From an uncultured Roseovarius sp. (GTDB taxonomy: Bacteria > Pseudomonadota > Alphaproteobacteria > Rhodobacterales > Rhodobacteraceae), in assembly GCA_947496175.1 (NCBI GenBank), contig CANMBU010000003.1, forward strand, positions 372,001 through 436,000: a DNA stretch of 64,000 bases, read 5' to 3'. Every line of letters begins with the position of its first letter. Within the stretch, counting starts at the first letter, position 1. The notes under the pieces are model-generated. The model was not told where the DNA came from and made no database searches. It worked only from the letters and a program-made list of their open reading frames with translations. Made by a program: the position numbers and the translations under genes. Shown here piece after piece: positions 43,748-53,643 of the stretch.

Positions 43748-45642
43748 CAGGTCGCGCGCGGTTCCACGAGCATGCGGCCCCGCATTTCCATGTGCAGCGC
43801 ATGGCAGAACCACTGGCAATAGAACCAGTGCACGCCTGGGCGTTCCGCGGTGAAGGTGACCGAGGCAGTGGCCTGCGGCGCGACCTCCATCGCGATGCCG
43901 TAATTGGCCAGACAGAAGCCGTGGGTCACATCGTCGATATCATCAAGGTTTGTGACATAGATCGTAACCTCATCGCCCTGTTTGACGGTGAACTTCTCTA
44001 TCGAGAAGGAGGGCGCGATCGAGATCATGTAGACCCGCACCTTGTTGCCATCCCTGATTGGTTCATCGGCACCGTCCTCAAGCGTGATGCCATCGGCCTC
44101 GGCCTGAATACGGGCGTCTTCCCATGTCGGGTCGTTGCGATCCCAAAGATTGACCGGGTTCACGATATCCCGACGGACGATGATGCTGTCATGCGGCTCG
44201 GCAAAGGTCGGGCCATCGTGCACCAAGGTCATGCCACCATCCGAGATATCCATGAGCTGTTCATTCTCAGGCTTGAGCGGTCCGACATTTAGGAACCGGT
44301 CCTTCGAGAACTTGTTCATCGAGATCAGCAACTTGCCATCGGCTTCTTTGGTTTCGCCCATAGAAGTTGAGTTGTGGCCCGGCTGGTAGTGCACATCGAT
44401 CTTTTCGACAATCGGGTCTTCTCCCGCCAGCGCCTTGTCGATGTTCCACTTGACCACCTGGCTGTCGAGGAAGAGCGTGGTAAAGCAGTTGCCTTGCCCG
44501 TCAAAAGCGGTGTGAAGCGGCCCGAGACCCAGTTCCGGTTCGGCCACGATACAGTCGCGCGGATCAATGGCGTCGGCAAAGAGATCATCCAGCTTGGTGA
44601 CATCCATCACCGATACGGTGGGCGACAGTTTCCCGTTGATCATCACGTGCTTACCATCAGGCGCCGTGTTGATGCCATGCGGTGAGTTCGGGATCGGGAT
44701 GTAGCGGGTATAGTTCTTGTTCGACCCTTTCCGGCCATCAAGCACTTTGACACCGTTCAGTTCCTGATAGTCCCCGGCAGCAACACCAGCCTCGATTTCC
44801 TTGATGTTGAAGACCACCACGTGATCAAGTTCGTTCTCGGTCATCTCGGCAAGGGTCATGCCCATTTCCGAGTTGTAGGAGGTCGAGAAGGCGTATTTGC
44901 CCTGATAGTCGCAATCGGTGTTATCGAGGTTGCCCGACACCATCACCTGCCAGGCGATCTCCATCGTATCACCATCAATGGCGGTGTAGATGTTCACATA
45001 TTGTGACGGATCATCAAGGATTTGACCGTCATTGACGAGCGGTGCCTCATGTTCTCCATTGGCAAAGACATAACCTGTGCGCGGGAATTTTTGTGGCCGC
45101 AGCCCGTGGATGTCATGCGCGTTCGGGATCTCGATGATCTTGTCGCATTTCATCACGTCGCAGCGCACCCGCGCCACGCGCGTGTTGGCCTTGTCGTTCA
45201 TAAAGAGATAGCGCCCGTCATAGGTGCCGTCGGTGAAGGACATATGCGGGTGGTGCAGATCGCCATTGTCATAGGTGACCTTGCCTTGCGTCGCGAGGAA
45301 GGCCTTGGTTTCTTCTGTCAGACCTTCGGTCAGAACCTTCAGGCTTTCGTTGGTCTGACCCCAGCCGGTGGCTGAACAGCGGTTGAACACAGGCACGCGC
45401 ATGAATTCCCGCATCGAAGGCACCCCGAGGATGCGCAACTCACCGGTCTGGCCTGACGACCAGAAGCCGTAATATTCGTCGAGTTCGCCCGGGGCCAGAT
45501 GCGCGCCCTCAGCGGCGCGAGCCTGGCTTGTACTGGACAAAAGGCCGCTTCCCATGCCTGTGGCGGCGACCACAGCGCCTGTCGCGGTCGCGCCAAGCAG
45601 GCCGCGTCGCGAGACGTTTAGTTTTGGAGTTTGGTCTGACAT
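43747..45642 (-). CDS. nosZ: nitrous-oxide reductase (Tat-exported, clade I)
   Basis: NosZ reduces N2O to N2 in the periplasm using CuA and CuZ centres. The 631-residue protein has a Tat signal ([20 protein letters not shown]), a seven-bladed propeller with conserved His segments ([61 protein letters not shown]), and a C-terminal cupredoxin with the CuA motif [12 protein letters not shown]. The Tat signal and clustering with nosR and nosX place it in clade I. Expression is probably driven from the nosR promoter with its NNR-type box. Confidence 0.97.
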   Translation of the reverse strand: MSDQTPKLNVSRRGLLGATATGAVVAATGMGSGLLSSTSQARAAEGAHLAPGELDEYYGFWSSGQTGELRILGVPSMREFMRVPVFNRCSATGWGQTNESLKVLTEGLTEETKAFLATQGKVTYDNGDLHHPHMSFTDGTYDGRYLFMNDKANTRVARVRCDVMKCDKIIEIPNAHDIHGLRPQKFPRTGYVFANGEHEAPLVNDGQILDDPSQYVNIYTAIDGDTMEIAWQVMVSGNLDNTDCDYQGKYAFSTSYNSEMGMTLAEMTENELDHVVVFNIKEIEAGVAAGDYQELNGVKVLDGRKGSNKNYTRYIPIPNSPHGINTAPDGKHVMINGKLSPTVSVMDVTKLDDLFADAIDPRDCIVAEPELGLGPLHTAFDGQGNCFTTLFLDSQVVKWNIDKALAGEDPIVEKIDVHYQPGHNSTSMGETKEADGKLLISMNKFSKDRFLNVGPLKPENEQLMDISDGGMTLVHDGPTFAEPHDSIIVRRDIVNPVNLWDRNDPTWEDARIQAEADGITLEDGADEPIRDGNKVRVYMISIAPSFSIEKFTVKQGDEVTIYVTNLDDIDDVTHGFCLANYGIAMEVAPQATASVTFTAERPGVHWFYCQWFCHALHMEMRGRMLVEPRAT

Positions 45643-45670
45643 AGCTTTCTTCTCCTTCTGGATGCGCGGG

Positions 45671-47812
45671 CTATTCGGCCGCGGCTTTTTTGACGAGGGC
45701 GTCGGGCACTTTGCCCACGGCCGCCCGGCGTTTGAGCGTCTTGATCACCTGAGGGCACTTGGCCTCGGACTGGTAGAGAACCTGACAATGCAGGCAGTTG
45801 ACGCATTCATTGGGGTTGATCTCCCCGGTTGGGTGGATGGCATCGACCGGACATTCATTGGCGCAGGTGTGGCAGGGCGACCCGCACATCTGATAGCGTT
45901 TGAGCCAGTCGAACATGCGCATACGCGCCGGGATCGCCAGTGCAGCGCCCAGCGGACACAGGTAACGACAGTAGAATCGTTCGATAAACAGCCCGGCAAT
46001 GAGCAGGGCCACGGCAAAGACCACGAAAGGCCAGTCTCGTACGAATTTCAGGATGATCGCCGTTTTGAAGGGCTCGATCTCGGCCAGTTGCTCGGCAATC
46101 TGGATTGAGGCCAGCGATATGCCAAAAAGCCCAAGGAAAATCATGTATTTCGCCGCCCAAAGCCGTTCATGCAGCCCCCAGGGCAATTCGATCTGCGGGA
46201 TTTTGACAAGACGTCCCAAGCGATTGGTCAGCTCTTGCAGCGCGCCAAAGGGGCAAAGCCATCCGCAATAGGCTCCGCGCCCCCAGAACAGAAGCGCGGC
46301 GGCGACAGCGAACCATTGGATGAATACCAGCGGGTCGAGAAAGAAGGCATCCCAGGTAAATCCACTGCGCAGCGACCCGGCCAGCGCCATAAGGTTCACG
46401 ACACTCAGCTGCGCATTCATCATCCAGCCCAGCCACACAAGCGTGAAGGTCAAAAACCCCATGCGGAACCAGAAATAGGCGCGTGCATGCCGCGTTGCCT
46501 GCATCTGAAAGAAAAACACGCCTGTGAGCACCGCAAGCATCACGCCAAGGATGGCAATATCCACGGTCTTGTCGCGCCAGATGCGTTGCCAAAGCTCGGC
46601 CTTGGCCTCGGCCTCTGATTGCACATCCGCATGGTCCACCGAGGGTGTGACGGCGGGCAGGAGATAGCTCTCGGGTAAATCATAGGCCAGATCAAAGGTT
46701 AGAAAGGTTTTGTCCACGGCTCCAACGGCGCGTTGTGCGAGCAGTTGGATGCGAAACGGTTCCGTTGGATCAAATCCGATATCTGCGGGGATCTTGAAGA
46801 GATCCAATTCTGTAAAGCTGGGCGCATCCGGCGTGCCCAGGTTCAGAACGCGCTTGTGCTGCTTGTCGAAGAAACGGGCCGACACATCGCCCTGGATAAG
46901 TTGGAACCGGTCAAAAATGCCGCCGCGCACATAGCCCGACCCTTTGAAAGAATAACGTCCGCGGCCCAGCAGAATAATCGCCTGCTCTCCGGGTTCCAGC
47001 CATTCCACCAGGTTGGCATATTCACGATCTCCAAGCAGGCTTTGGCCAATGGTCGGGACGCTGACAAGGGCTGCGTACATGTCGATATAGGTCTCATCCT
47101 CCGTACCTTTTTCGGGCCGCGCGATGGCACGTTCATCGCCTGTTGCCGCGAAGGCGGCGTTGATCTGGCCAATATCCAGCGTGAGGCGACGGATGGATCC
47201 ATCGCCGGAAAGTGTGGTCCAGTCGCGCGTCTCTGCCGCGCTCATATCAATCTCTCGTGGCGGCCCGGTTGGAGTTTCTGTCGCCAATCCGCCTAGGCCC
47301 AGGGCCCGGGCGACTTTCAGACCGCCGCGCACCAGAGAGTCGTCGATGACCATGACGGTGACTGTGGCCCCGGAGATGATATCGAGATCATGCGCAGATC
47401 CGCCCGCGGCGGCCTCGGCTTTGAGGTCAAGTCCCGCATAGCTTTCGGTCAATGCGCGCATCTTGCTGTCTGGAATGCCGATCAGTACGATAGGCTCTGA
47501 GTGCTCTACCAACTTCGCGCCGGTGACGATGCCATCGGCGTCCACTGCTGCTGCGACATGGATGGGTTTGCCCGAATAACCAGTGGTGCCCACAAAATCG
47601 GATGTGATGAAGACCCAGGCAACGGTTTCACCATCTTTCAGAACAGGGGCCACAGGCACATCTTCGCGTAGCGGGCCAAAGCCTGTGGCCCCTTCAACAA
47701 AGTCGTTTGGATTCAGGTCTGGAAGAAAACGGGGCAGTTCCTCGGCAACCGCAGCAACGGTCAGCAAGACTAAGGCCAAGGCGCCACGCGCAATGAGACT
47801 CAACATACCCAT
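45671..47812 (-). CDS. nosR: NosR, membrane FMN/iron-sulfur protein
   Basis: This 713-residue protein begins with a signal/anchor and a periplasmic FMN-binding domain (about residues 90-180; the covalent-FMN motif is around [18 protein letters not shown]). Several membrane helices follow ([10 protein letters not shown] onward). The cytoplasmic end has [13 protein letters not shown] and [11 protein letters not shown] (polyferredoxin type) and two [4Fe-4S] clusters ([31 protein letters not shown]). NosR supplies electrons from quinol to NosZ. It starts the nos operon; an NNR-type box lies about 41 bases before the start. Met1 or the Met at 47806 could be used. Confidence 0.93.
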   Translation of the reverse strand: MGMLSLIARGALALVLLTVAAVAEELPRFLPDLNPNDFVEGATGFGPLREDVPVAPVLKDGETVAWVFITSDFVGTTGYSGKPIHVAAAVDADGIVTGAKLVEHSEPIVLIGIPDSKMRALTESYAGLDLKAEAAAGGSAHDLDIISGATVTVMVIDDSLVRGGLKVARALGLGGLATETPTGPPREIDMSAAETRDWTTLSGDGSIRRLTLDIGQINAAFAATGDERAIARPEKGTEDETYIDMYAALVSVPTIGQSLLGDREYANLVEWLEPGEQAIILLGRGRYSFKGSGYVRGGIFDRFQLIQGDVSARFFDKQHKRVLNLGTPDAPSFTELDLFKIPADIGFDPTEPFRIQLLAQRAVGAVDKTFLTFDLAYDLPESYLLPAVTPSVDHADVQSEAEAKAELWQRIWRDKTVDIAILGVMLAVLTGVFFFQMQATRHARAYFWFRMGFLTFTLVWLGWMMNAQLSVVNLMALAGSLRSGFTWDAFFLDPLVFIQWFAVAAALLFWGRGAYCGWLCPFGALQELTNRLGRLVKIPQIELPWGLHERLWAAKYMIFLGLFGISLASIQIAEQLAEIEPFKTAIILKFVRDWPFVVFAVALLIAGLFIERFYCRYLCPLGAALAIPARMRMFDWLKRYQMCGSPCHTCANECPVDAIHPTGEINPNECVNCLHCQVLYQSEAKCPQVIKTLKRRAAVGKVPDALVKKAAAE

Positions 47813-47846
47813 AGGGGAATTTACGGGTGAGTAATCGTTTCTGGCC

Positions 47847-47860
47847 TTGACCTTGGTTAA
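47847..47860 (-). promoter_or_regulatory. NNR/Dnr/FNR-type box upstream of nosR
   Basis: TTGAC-CTTG-GTTAA, identical to the hemA box over 14 bases, is centred about 41 bases before the nosR start codon. Confidence 0.75.
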
Positions 47861-47871
47861 GTAGCATGTAA

Positions 47872-47885
47872 CTCAATTAATTGAG
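47872..47885 (-). promoter_or_regulatory. perfect AT-rich palindrome upstream of nosR
   Basis: CTCAATTAATTGAG is a perfect 14-bp palindrome 12 bases upstream (relative to nosR) of the NNR-type box. It could be a site for another regulator or part of the promoter; this cannot be decided here. Confidence 0.35.
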
Positions 47886-47943
47886 AAAAAGCGTAATAAT
47901 GTTTTTAAAACAGTTTATTAAGCGATTTACTTAATCTGGTCGA

Positions 47944-49164
47944 CTAGAGTGATGTTGGACTCTTTGATGCCCTTTGCGTGACCCTTGGCCGAAGCAATCT
48001 AGAGCCATAGAGACAAACAAACCCCAAAAAAGACAAACACCAAAAACCGGCAGCTGCGTTTTGCATCGCTGACGGATCGTCACTGAAGGCAGCTAAAGTG
48101 CGTAGACACACGGCGCAAAAGAGAGCCAGGTAGAGGCATATCGTGCCGGATCCAGCGTGCAGACCACCTCCTGTGTGCCCCAAAGTGGCACGGGTCATGA
48201 CCGCAAGGGTCATCATCCCGATTGCCCCAATCATCCAGATATGCTGTGTGCTGGCCAAATGCTCTGTCGCGCCACCTAAAATAACCCCGGCATGCACCAA
48301 GGCGCCTACTGGAATGAAAAGGTAAGACAGATGCAACACCCAAACCAAGGCTTCTGGCCCTGTGCGATGCCCTTGCCATCGCGCCAATCGGATCAGGTGC
48401 AAGATACCTGCAACGGCAAGCAAAACGCCGGTCATTTTGGTATCCGGCCAGATCACCCAAACCAGCAACGACACCAAAAGCGCCAGAAGAGCCAGCTTGT
48501 CGTATGCCTGCATCGGCGGAGCGGGCAGGTGATCATTGCCGACCTTGACCAGCCAGTTACGGGTAAAAGACGGCACCACGCGCCCGCCGACGACCGCAAC
48601 AAGCATCAAAGCCGTCGCAAGCCCAAGCCGCAGACCGGGGCCACTTGCAGCATACCCATCAAGGGCCTCGAAGTGGAACATCGCATTGGCCACAAGAAAG
48701 GCCAGCAAAAGGCTCAGGATAATGAGGTTTTTCCAATTCTTACCGGCAAAAATCTCGCGCGCGGCGACAAGCGACAGAGCCAACGGAAAGGCAAGATCAA
48801 GCAGCACAGCGGCCGAGGCAGGCAGCAGCTCAGATATCGCCATTGCGATGCGCCCAATCAGCCATAATCCGGCCAAGGCGACCAAGGACCACCCCATGAC
48901 CGGCAATCGCCCGGTCCAGTTTGGCACTGCCGTCAGCAAGAATCCCGCGATCACTGCGCCGAGATAGCCAAAGAGCACCTCATGCGCATGCCAACTCACG
49001 ATGTCATAACGAATTGGCAGCTGCAGCCGACCCCCGAGCATGGCGACCCATGCCAGCATAGACAGAACAGCCCAGACAGCAGCACCTAGAAAGAAGGGTC
49101 GGAACCCGAAACTAAAGAGTGCGGGTCCCGTCCAGGCGCGCACCCTTTGCTGCGTTGTGGTCAT
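47944..49164 (-). CDS. nnrS: NnrS family heme/copper membrane protein
   Basis: This 406-residue integral membrane protein has about 12 helices. NnrS motifs include FSFGFRPFFLGAAVWAVLSM, RYDIVSWHAHEVLFGYLGAV, VAVVGGRVVPSFTRNWL and MMTLAVMTRATLGHTG. NnrS contains heme and copper and helps cells tolerate nitric oxide; it is linked to NNR-type regulation in Rhodobacter and relatives. No NNR-type box was seen in its upstream 100 bases, so its control is unclear. Confidence 0.92.
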   Translation of the reverse strand: MTTTQQRVRAWTGPALFSFGFRPFFLGAAVWAVLSMLAWVAMLGGRLQLPIRYDIVSWHAHEVLFGYLGAVIAGFLLTAVPNWTGRLPVMGWSLVALAGLWLIGRIAMAISELLPASAAVLLDLAFPLALSLVAAREIFAGKNWKNLIILSLLLAFLVANAMFHFEALDGYAASGPGLRLGLATALMLVAVVGGRVVPSFTRNWLVKVGNDHLPAPPMQAYDKLALLALLVSLLVWVIWPDTKMTGVLLAVAGILHLIRLARWQGHRTGPEALVWVLHLSYLFIPVGALVHAGVILGGATEHLASTQHIWMIGAIGMMTLAVMTRATLGHTGGGLHAGSGTICLYLALFCAVCLRTLAAFSDDPSAMQNAAAGFWCLSFLGFVCLYGSRLLRPRVTQRASKSPTSL

Positions 49165-49539
49165 GGCCGGACTTCACCTTTGATTAGACAGTGGCACCTT
49201 ATGCGATTTTCGTACTTCTTGTCGCTGGCCGGACCGATTTTGTCGGCAGTTTATTACTTGTCCTGTTGATCACTAAGGTCTTTTTTTATTCACTGCGTCG
49301 ACCGATTTGCATACCTCCCAGCTACGCTTTAACAAGTCGTCGACTTTTTGCAATGCATAGTCGATTTCTTCTTCGTAAATGGGGTCTGCACATATTTCCT
49401 TGTTTTAGAAGTAAACGTTCTTCAATTACGATTTCGATTGTGAGTTTCGTATCGCGTTACACCAAATGTTGCCCTGGGCAAATGTTGCGCGGGACAAAAA
49501 ATATATCTGAAGTTTAAATATTAAATTTGTTAAGATTTT
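49165..49539. other. AT-rich intergenic stretch, nnrS to tRNA-Asn
   Basis: These 375 bases are noticeably AT-richer than the rest, especially 49241-49540. A 108-residue plus-strand ORF (49191-49517) is rich in Ser, Arg and Cys without domain-like pattern, and is probably not a gene. It holds the nnrS promoter. Nothing else was recognised. Confidence 0.5.
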
Positions 49540-49614
49540 TGGCTCCGGCGGTAGGGATCGAACCTACGACCAATTGATTAACAGTCAACTGCTCTACCGC
49601 TGAGCTACGCCGGA
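49540..49614 (-). tRNA. tRNA-Asn (anticodon GUU)
   Basis: On the minus strand the sequence folds as a standard cloverleaf: acceptor TCCGGCG / CGCCGGA, D-arm GCTCAGCGGTAGAGC, anticodon loop CTGTTAA with GTT, T-arm GGTTCGATCC, and an encoded CCA end. The 75-base length and features agree with tRNA-Asn. Its 3' end faces the denitrification island. Confidence 0.95.
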
Positions 49615-49696
49615 CCAACGAGCGGGATATAGCAATCTGGATTCTGCGCGTCCAGAGGGATTGTGACAAATTTTTCTCGGCGCGTCTGTAACGACC

Positions 49697-50599
49697 TCAG
49701 GTCAGGGTGAAGATGGCATCGCGCGTCAGCTCGCCCGTCGGCTGTACGGAGTTTTTACCATGAAGGTCAATAAGATGCGCCAGCACGTTGCGCTCGGCAG
49801 CGGGCAAGAGGGCTTGCGGCGTGTCGGTGTAAATTTGTCGTGTCAGCGTCTCTGCGGTGGCGGGGGCTGTGCTCAGTGCTGTCAGGATCGACGCTTCCCG
49901 CTCATTCCTGTGGGCGATGAGCCAGTCGATCCGCGTGGCGGGATCGGTGATCGGGGCGCCGTGACCGGCATGCAGAACACGCGCGTTTATGCTTCTTAAC
50001 CTGCGGCAGGAGGCCATGAAATCGGTCAGATCCCCATCGGGCGGCGCGACCAGAGAGCTGGCCCAGCCCATGACCAGATCCCCGCTGAAGACCACATCGC
50101 CCATGGCAAAGCACAGGTGATTGCCCAGATGCCCCGGCGTCCAGAGCGCGGTCAGGGACCAGTCGGGGCCCTCCACTTGCGCGCCATCCTCCAACGCAAT
50201 ATCGGGCGCAAAATCAGAATCCACGCCTTCACCGGCATCCGCCAACCCGGCTGCAGCAAGGCTTTGCATGACGGCACTACGCCCGGCGCGGGACGGCCCA
50301 AACGCGTGAACCTTGGCCCCGGTTTCGCGTGCCAGGGCCGGGGACAGGGGAGAATGATCAAGGTGGCTATGGGTGACAAAGATATGCGTGATACGCTGAT
50401 CCGGAGCAAGGGCCGTGAGAATGGCCGTCAGGTGGCTTTCATCCGCAGGTCCGGGGTCTATCACCGCCACATCGGTTGCGCCGATAAGATAGGTGTTCGT
50501 CCCCCGAAAGGTCATAGGTGACGGGTTAGGCGCCAGAATACGCCGGACGCCATCGCCAAGCTCTGCGACCACACCCGGTGTGGGATCAAATTCGTTCAT
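49697..50599 (-). CDS. MBL-fold metallo-hydrolase
   Basis: This 300-residue protein has the metallo-beta-lactamase metal motif THSHLDHS (HxHxDH), further His ligands in WTPGHLGNHLC and HAGHGAP, and Asp in VFSGDLVMG. A C-terminal region of about 80 residues has a winged-helix-like look (ERNVLAHLIDLHGKNSVQ). The size and order resemble LACTB2-type hydrolases, which cleave RNA or small thioesters. No substrate can be named. It diverges from the histidine kinase gene. Confidence 0.85.
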   Translation of the reverse strand: MNEFDPTPGVVAELGDGVRRILAPNPSPMTFRGTNTYLIGATDVAVIDPGPADESHLTAILTALAPDQRITHIFVTHSHLDHSPLSPALARETGAKVHAFGPSRAGRSAVMQSLAAAGLADAGEGVDSDFAPDIALEDGAQVEGPDWSLTALWTPGHLGNHLCFAMGDVVFSGDLVMGWASSLVAPPDGDLTDFMASCRRLRSINARVLHAGHGAPITDPATRIDWLIAHRNEREASILTALSTAPATAETLTRQIYTDTPQALLPAAERNVLAHLIDLHGKNSVQPTGELTRDAIFTLT

Positions 50600-50645
50600 G
50601 CTGATCGCTCTTTCCGTCTGCTCTGCCTGCCGCTACGTTTAGCGC

Positions 50646-51950
50646 ATGTCGTTCCGCTGGCTCAAACGCTATATGCCCCGCAGCTTGTATGGCCGGGCCT
50701 TTCTTATCCTGCTTTTGCCGGTGATCACACTGATGCTTGTCGTCTCTGTTATTTTCATCCAGCGCCATTTTGAGGGTGTGACCAACCAGATGACGCGCAC
50801 CGCAAGCCGCGAAGTGCGTGTGCTGCTCAACAGTGGTGAAACCGCACAAGAGATCGCACAAAGTGGCGTGGCAGCAACGCTTCAGGTTATGGTGGAGGAT
50901 GTAGCGATGGCCGAACTGCCGCTCCAGAACACCCGGCGCTGGTACGATTTTACCGGGGCGTTTGTGATACGAGAGTTCACCCAATTGCTGCCATCGGTCA
51001 AAGCGATTGAATTGCCGAATGAAAAGGATGTGAATCTCTATTTCCAGAACGGCACAGATGCGTTCCGCCTGACCTTTGACCGTCGGCGGGTGTCAGCCTC
51101 CAATCCGCATCAGCTTTTGGTCAATATGGTGGTGTTTTCGGGCATCATGACGGTCATCGCTTATTTTTACCTGCGCAATCAACTGCGTCCCATCACGCGG
51201 CTGGCCTCCGCGTCAGAAGCATTTGGCCGAGGGCGGCATGTCGAATATCGCCCGGCGGGGTCTGTCGAGGTGCGCGCAGCGGGGCATGCGTTTCTGGACA
51301 TGCGCGCGCGCATTGAGAGGCAGATTGAGCAGCGCACGATGATGCTCTCGGGTGTCAGTCACGATCTGCGCACACCCATTACCCGGCTGAAGCTCGCGCT
51401 CAGTATGATGGATGAGACCGAGCGCGCTCCGCTGGAACGCGACGTGAAAGACATGGAACGGCTGATCACGGAATTTCTAGATTTCGCCCAGGGCGCGCAG
51501 GAGGGTGAGCCGGAACCAGTTGATCCACACGCGTTGGTTCTGGATGTGGTTGGCGGGTTTCAGAGAGAAGGCAAGGACGTCACATTGGCGCAATCAGAAG
51601 GGGAGGGTGATGTGCCATTGCGCCCCGGCGGCATCCGAAGGGCGGTGGAGAACCTCGTCGGCAACGCAGTACGCTACGGCAAGAAAGCAGAAATTTCAGT
51701 TCAGATCACGGATCGCGCGCTGCGCATCCGGATTGAGGATGATGGGCCAGGCATCCCCGAGGACCGGCGCGAAGAGGCGCTCAAACCATTTGCCCGCCTG
51801 GTCGAGGCGCGCAATCAGAACCTTGGAACTGGTGTCGGGCTTGGCTTGTCGATTGCCATGGACATCGCACGCGCCCATGGCGGAACCCTGAGGCTTGGCG
51901 AAAGCAAGGCCTTGGGTGGATTGCAGGCGGATATCGTGATCGGGCGGTGA
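50646..51950 (+). CDS. EnvZ-like sensor histidine kinase
   Basis: This 434-residue membrane kinase has helix 1 (RAFLILLLPVITLMLVVSVIF), a periplasmic domain of about 90 residues and helix 2 (LLVNMVVFSGIMTVIAYFYL). A HAMP linker (LRPITRLASASEAFGRG), the H-box SHDLRTPITRLKLALS (phosphorylated His) and an ATPase domain with NLVGNAVRYG, DDGPGIPE and GVGLGLSIA follow. It resembles the EnvZ/OmpR class. No response regulator gene lies next to it in the window, so the partner is elsewhere. The signal sensed is unknown. Confidence 0.92.
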   Translation: MSFRWLKRYMPRSLYGRAFLILLLPVITLMLVVSVIFIQRHFEGVTNQMTRTASREVRVLLNSGETAQEIAQSGVAATLQVMVEDVAMAELPLQNTRRWYDFTGAFVIREFTQLLPSVKAIELPNEKDVNLYFQNGTDAFRLTFDRRRVSASNPHQLLVNMVVFSGIMTVIAYFYLRNQLRPITRLASASEAFGRGRHVEYRPAGSVEVRAAGHAFLDMRARIERQIEQRTMMLSGVSHDLRTPITRLKLALSMMDETERAPLERDVKDMERLITEFLDFAQGAQEGEPEPVDPHALVLDVVGGFQREGKDVTLAQSEGEGDVPLRPGGIRRAVENLVGNAVRYGKKAEISVQITDRALRIRIEDDGPGIPEDRREEALKPFARLVEARNQNLGTGVGLGLSIAMDIARAHGGTLRLGESKALGGLQADIVIGR

Positions 51951-52000
51951 GGGAGTGGATTTGTCAAAAATTCCAGCCCAGAAAACGCCTCTATTCAAAT

Positions 52001-52024
52001 GTTTCGCACGCGAAACGCTTTAAC
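52001..52024 (+). repeat. short palindrome related to the dispersed element, copy 3
   Basis: GTTTCGC-AC-GCGAAAC is an inverted repeat followed by GCTTTAAC. It shares CGCGAAACGCTTTA with copy 1. It lies between the convergent kinase and glutaredoxin genes and could act as a terminator. Confidence 0.5.
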
Positions 52025-52048
52025 AAACTGTCAATCGTTTCACGCCAG

Positions 52049-52318
52049 TCACCGCTGCCAGAACCGCTTCTTTTTGGGCTTTTGCGCTTTGAGATGTTTC
52101 TTTAGATCGGTGTACCCCCCGATCTTGACGCCGTCGATGAAGACAAGCGGTGTGGTGGTGATGTGATGCTTGTCCTTGAACTTGTCCGTTGCCGCCCGTG
52201 TGCGCAGGATGTGTTCTTCGATGTCAAAACCATTACTGCGCAGAAGATCACGCGCCGCGGTACCATAGCCGCAGGTGTAGTTAGGAAGCTCCATCCGGTA
52301 GAGGGTCGCTTTTGGCAT
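52049..52318 (-). CDS. glutaredoxin-like protein, CGYG type
   Basis: This is an 89-residue thioredoxin-fold protein. The active-site loop reads NYTCGYGTAARDLL, so only the first Cys is present (CGYG). The cis-Pro segment TTTPLVFIDGVKIGGYTDL is the usual glutathione-binding stretch. It would be a monothiol-type glutaredoxin with a basic C-terminal tail (KPKKKRFWQR). Met at 52318 was chosen because the AAGG site lies too close to the ATG at 52327. Role is unknown; possible substrates are oxidised protein thiols or Fe-S proteins. Confidence 0.8.
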   Translation of the reverse strand: MPKATLYRMELPNYTCGYGTAARDLLRSNGFDIEEHILRTRAATDKFKDKHHITTTPLVFIDGVKIGGYTDLKKHLKAQKPKKKRFWQR

Positions 52319-52411
52319 TTTGGTCATCCTTGTTCTTGTGGCGGATTAGGACTGCGCAAGGCAAGCGCGCAAGGGGCGGCGGATCACGATTGCGTAAAGT
52401 GCAGTGAAAGA

Positions 52412-52488
52412 TGGTAGGCCCGGAGGGACTCGAACCCCCAACCAAAGCGTTATGAGCGCTCTGCTCTAACCAATTGAGCTACAGGCCC
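52412..52488 (-). tRNA. tRNA with CAU anticodon (tRNA-Ile2 or elongator tRNA-Met)
   Basis: The minus strand folds as GGGCCTG acceptor, D-arm GCTCAATTGGTTAGAGC, anticodon stem-loop GAGCGCTCATAACGCT (CAT), T-arm GGGGGTTCGAGTCCC, and an encoded CCA. The 77-base length is normal. It lacks the initiator features. Lysidine-modified Ile2 and elongator Met cannot be separated by eye. Confidence 0.92.
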
Positions 52489-52596
52489 GACCTGGGATCG
52501 TCCTAGGCGGGCAGACGTGGAGCGTCAAGGCTTTGTGATTGCGCGGGCCAGCATGATGGTCTAACCGAACACCGCAGGACCAAAGCGGAGCGGGCC

Positions 52597-53643
52597 ATGA
52601 GCGACGGCAAAAAAGGCATCACCTATGCGGATGCGGGTGTGGATATCGACGCAGGCAACGCGCTTGTCGACCGGATCAAGCCTGCGGCCAAGCGTACGAC
52701 ACGCTCTGGTGTAATGGCCGGGCTTGGCGGGTTTGGCGCGCTTTTTGATCTTAAAGCCGCCGGGTACAACGACCCCATTCTTGTGGCCGCCACAGATGGG
52801 GTGGGCACCAAGCTGCGCATCGCAATTGATACAGGCAATGTGGACGGTGTGGGCATTGATCTGGTGGCGATGTGCGTCAATGACCTTGTATGCCAAGGGG
52901 CAGAACCGCTCTTCTTTCTTGATTATTTTGCAACCGGCAAACTGGATACCGGGAGTGCTGCGCGTATTATCGAAGGAATCGCGGAGGGCTGTGTCCGCTC
53001 GGGCTGTGCGCTGATCGGTGGCGAAACAGCGGAGATGCCGGGCATGTACCCGGACGGCGATTTTGATCTGGCAGGCTTTGCCGTGGGCGCGATGGAGCGC
53101 GGTGCTGATTTGCCTGCCGGGGTGGTTGAGGGCGATGTGCTTCTTGGGCTGACCTCGGACGGGGTGCATTCCAATGGCTATTCATTGGTGCGCAAACTGG
53201 TGGAGGTCTCTGGCCTTGGCTGGGATGCGGAGTGTCCTTGGGACAAAGGCACGCTTGGAGCATCCCTTCTGACGCCGACGCGGCTTTATGTGAAAGAGGC
53301 GCTGGCAGCGGTGCGTGCTGGCGGTGTGCATGCTTTGGCGCATATCACCGGTGGCGGACTGACCGAGAATATCCCGCGGGTTCTGCCGGACGGTATGATG
53401 GCGCAGATTGATCTTGGATCCTATGAACTTGCCCCCGTTTTCAAATGGCTTCAGGCAACAGGCGGCATGGCGGAAGCCGAAATGCTCAAGACCTTTAACT
53501 GCGGCATTGGCATGGTTCTGGCCGTGGCTGAAGACCGGGCCAGGTCTTTGACAGCGCTTCTTGAAGGTGAGGGGGAGACTGTTGTCCACCTGGGCCGCGT
53601 CACTGCGGGGCAGGGCGTGTCTTACACCGGTACGCTGTCTTGA
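52597..53643 (+). CDS. purM: phosphoribosylformylglycinamidine cyclo-ligase (AIR synthetase)
   Basis: This 348-residue enzyme closes the imidazole ring in purine synthesis (FGAM to AIR) with ATP. Motifs include [67 protein letters not shown] and [15 protein letters not shown]. It is followed by purN, which overlaps it by 4 bases. Confidence 0.96.
   Translation: MSDGKKGITYADAGVDIDAGNALVDRIKPAAKRTTRSGVMAGLGGFGALFDLKAAGYNDPILVAATDGVGTKLRIAIDTGNVDGVGIDLVAMCVNDLVCQGAEPLFFLDYFATGKLDTGSAARIIEGIAEGCVRSGCALIGGETAEMPGMYPDGDFDLAGFAVGAMERGADLPAGVVEGDVLLGLTSDGVHSNGYSLVRKLVEVSGLGWDAECPWDKGTLGASLLTPTRLYVKEALAAVRAGGVHALAHITGGGLTENIPRVLPDGMMAQIDLGSYELAPVFKWLQATGGMAEAEMLKTFNCGIGMVLAVAEDRARSLTALLEGEGETVVHLGRVTAGQGVSYTGTLS

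Noticed and set aside
49191-49517. 108-residue plus-strand ORF in the AT-rich region by tRNA-Asn
   Set aside because: Composition is uneven and unlike neighbours, no ribosome site was seen and no family pattern is visible. It may be random in an AT-rich stretch.
52025-52035. TTTAAC-AAACT-GTCAA as a seventh NNR-type box
   Set aside because: Spacing is five rather than four bases and it lies between convergent genes, not at a promoter.
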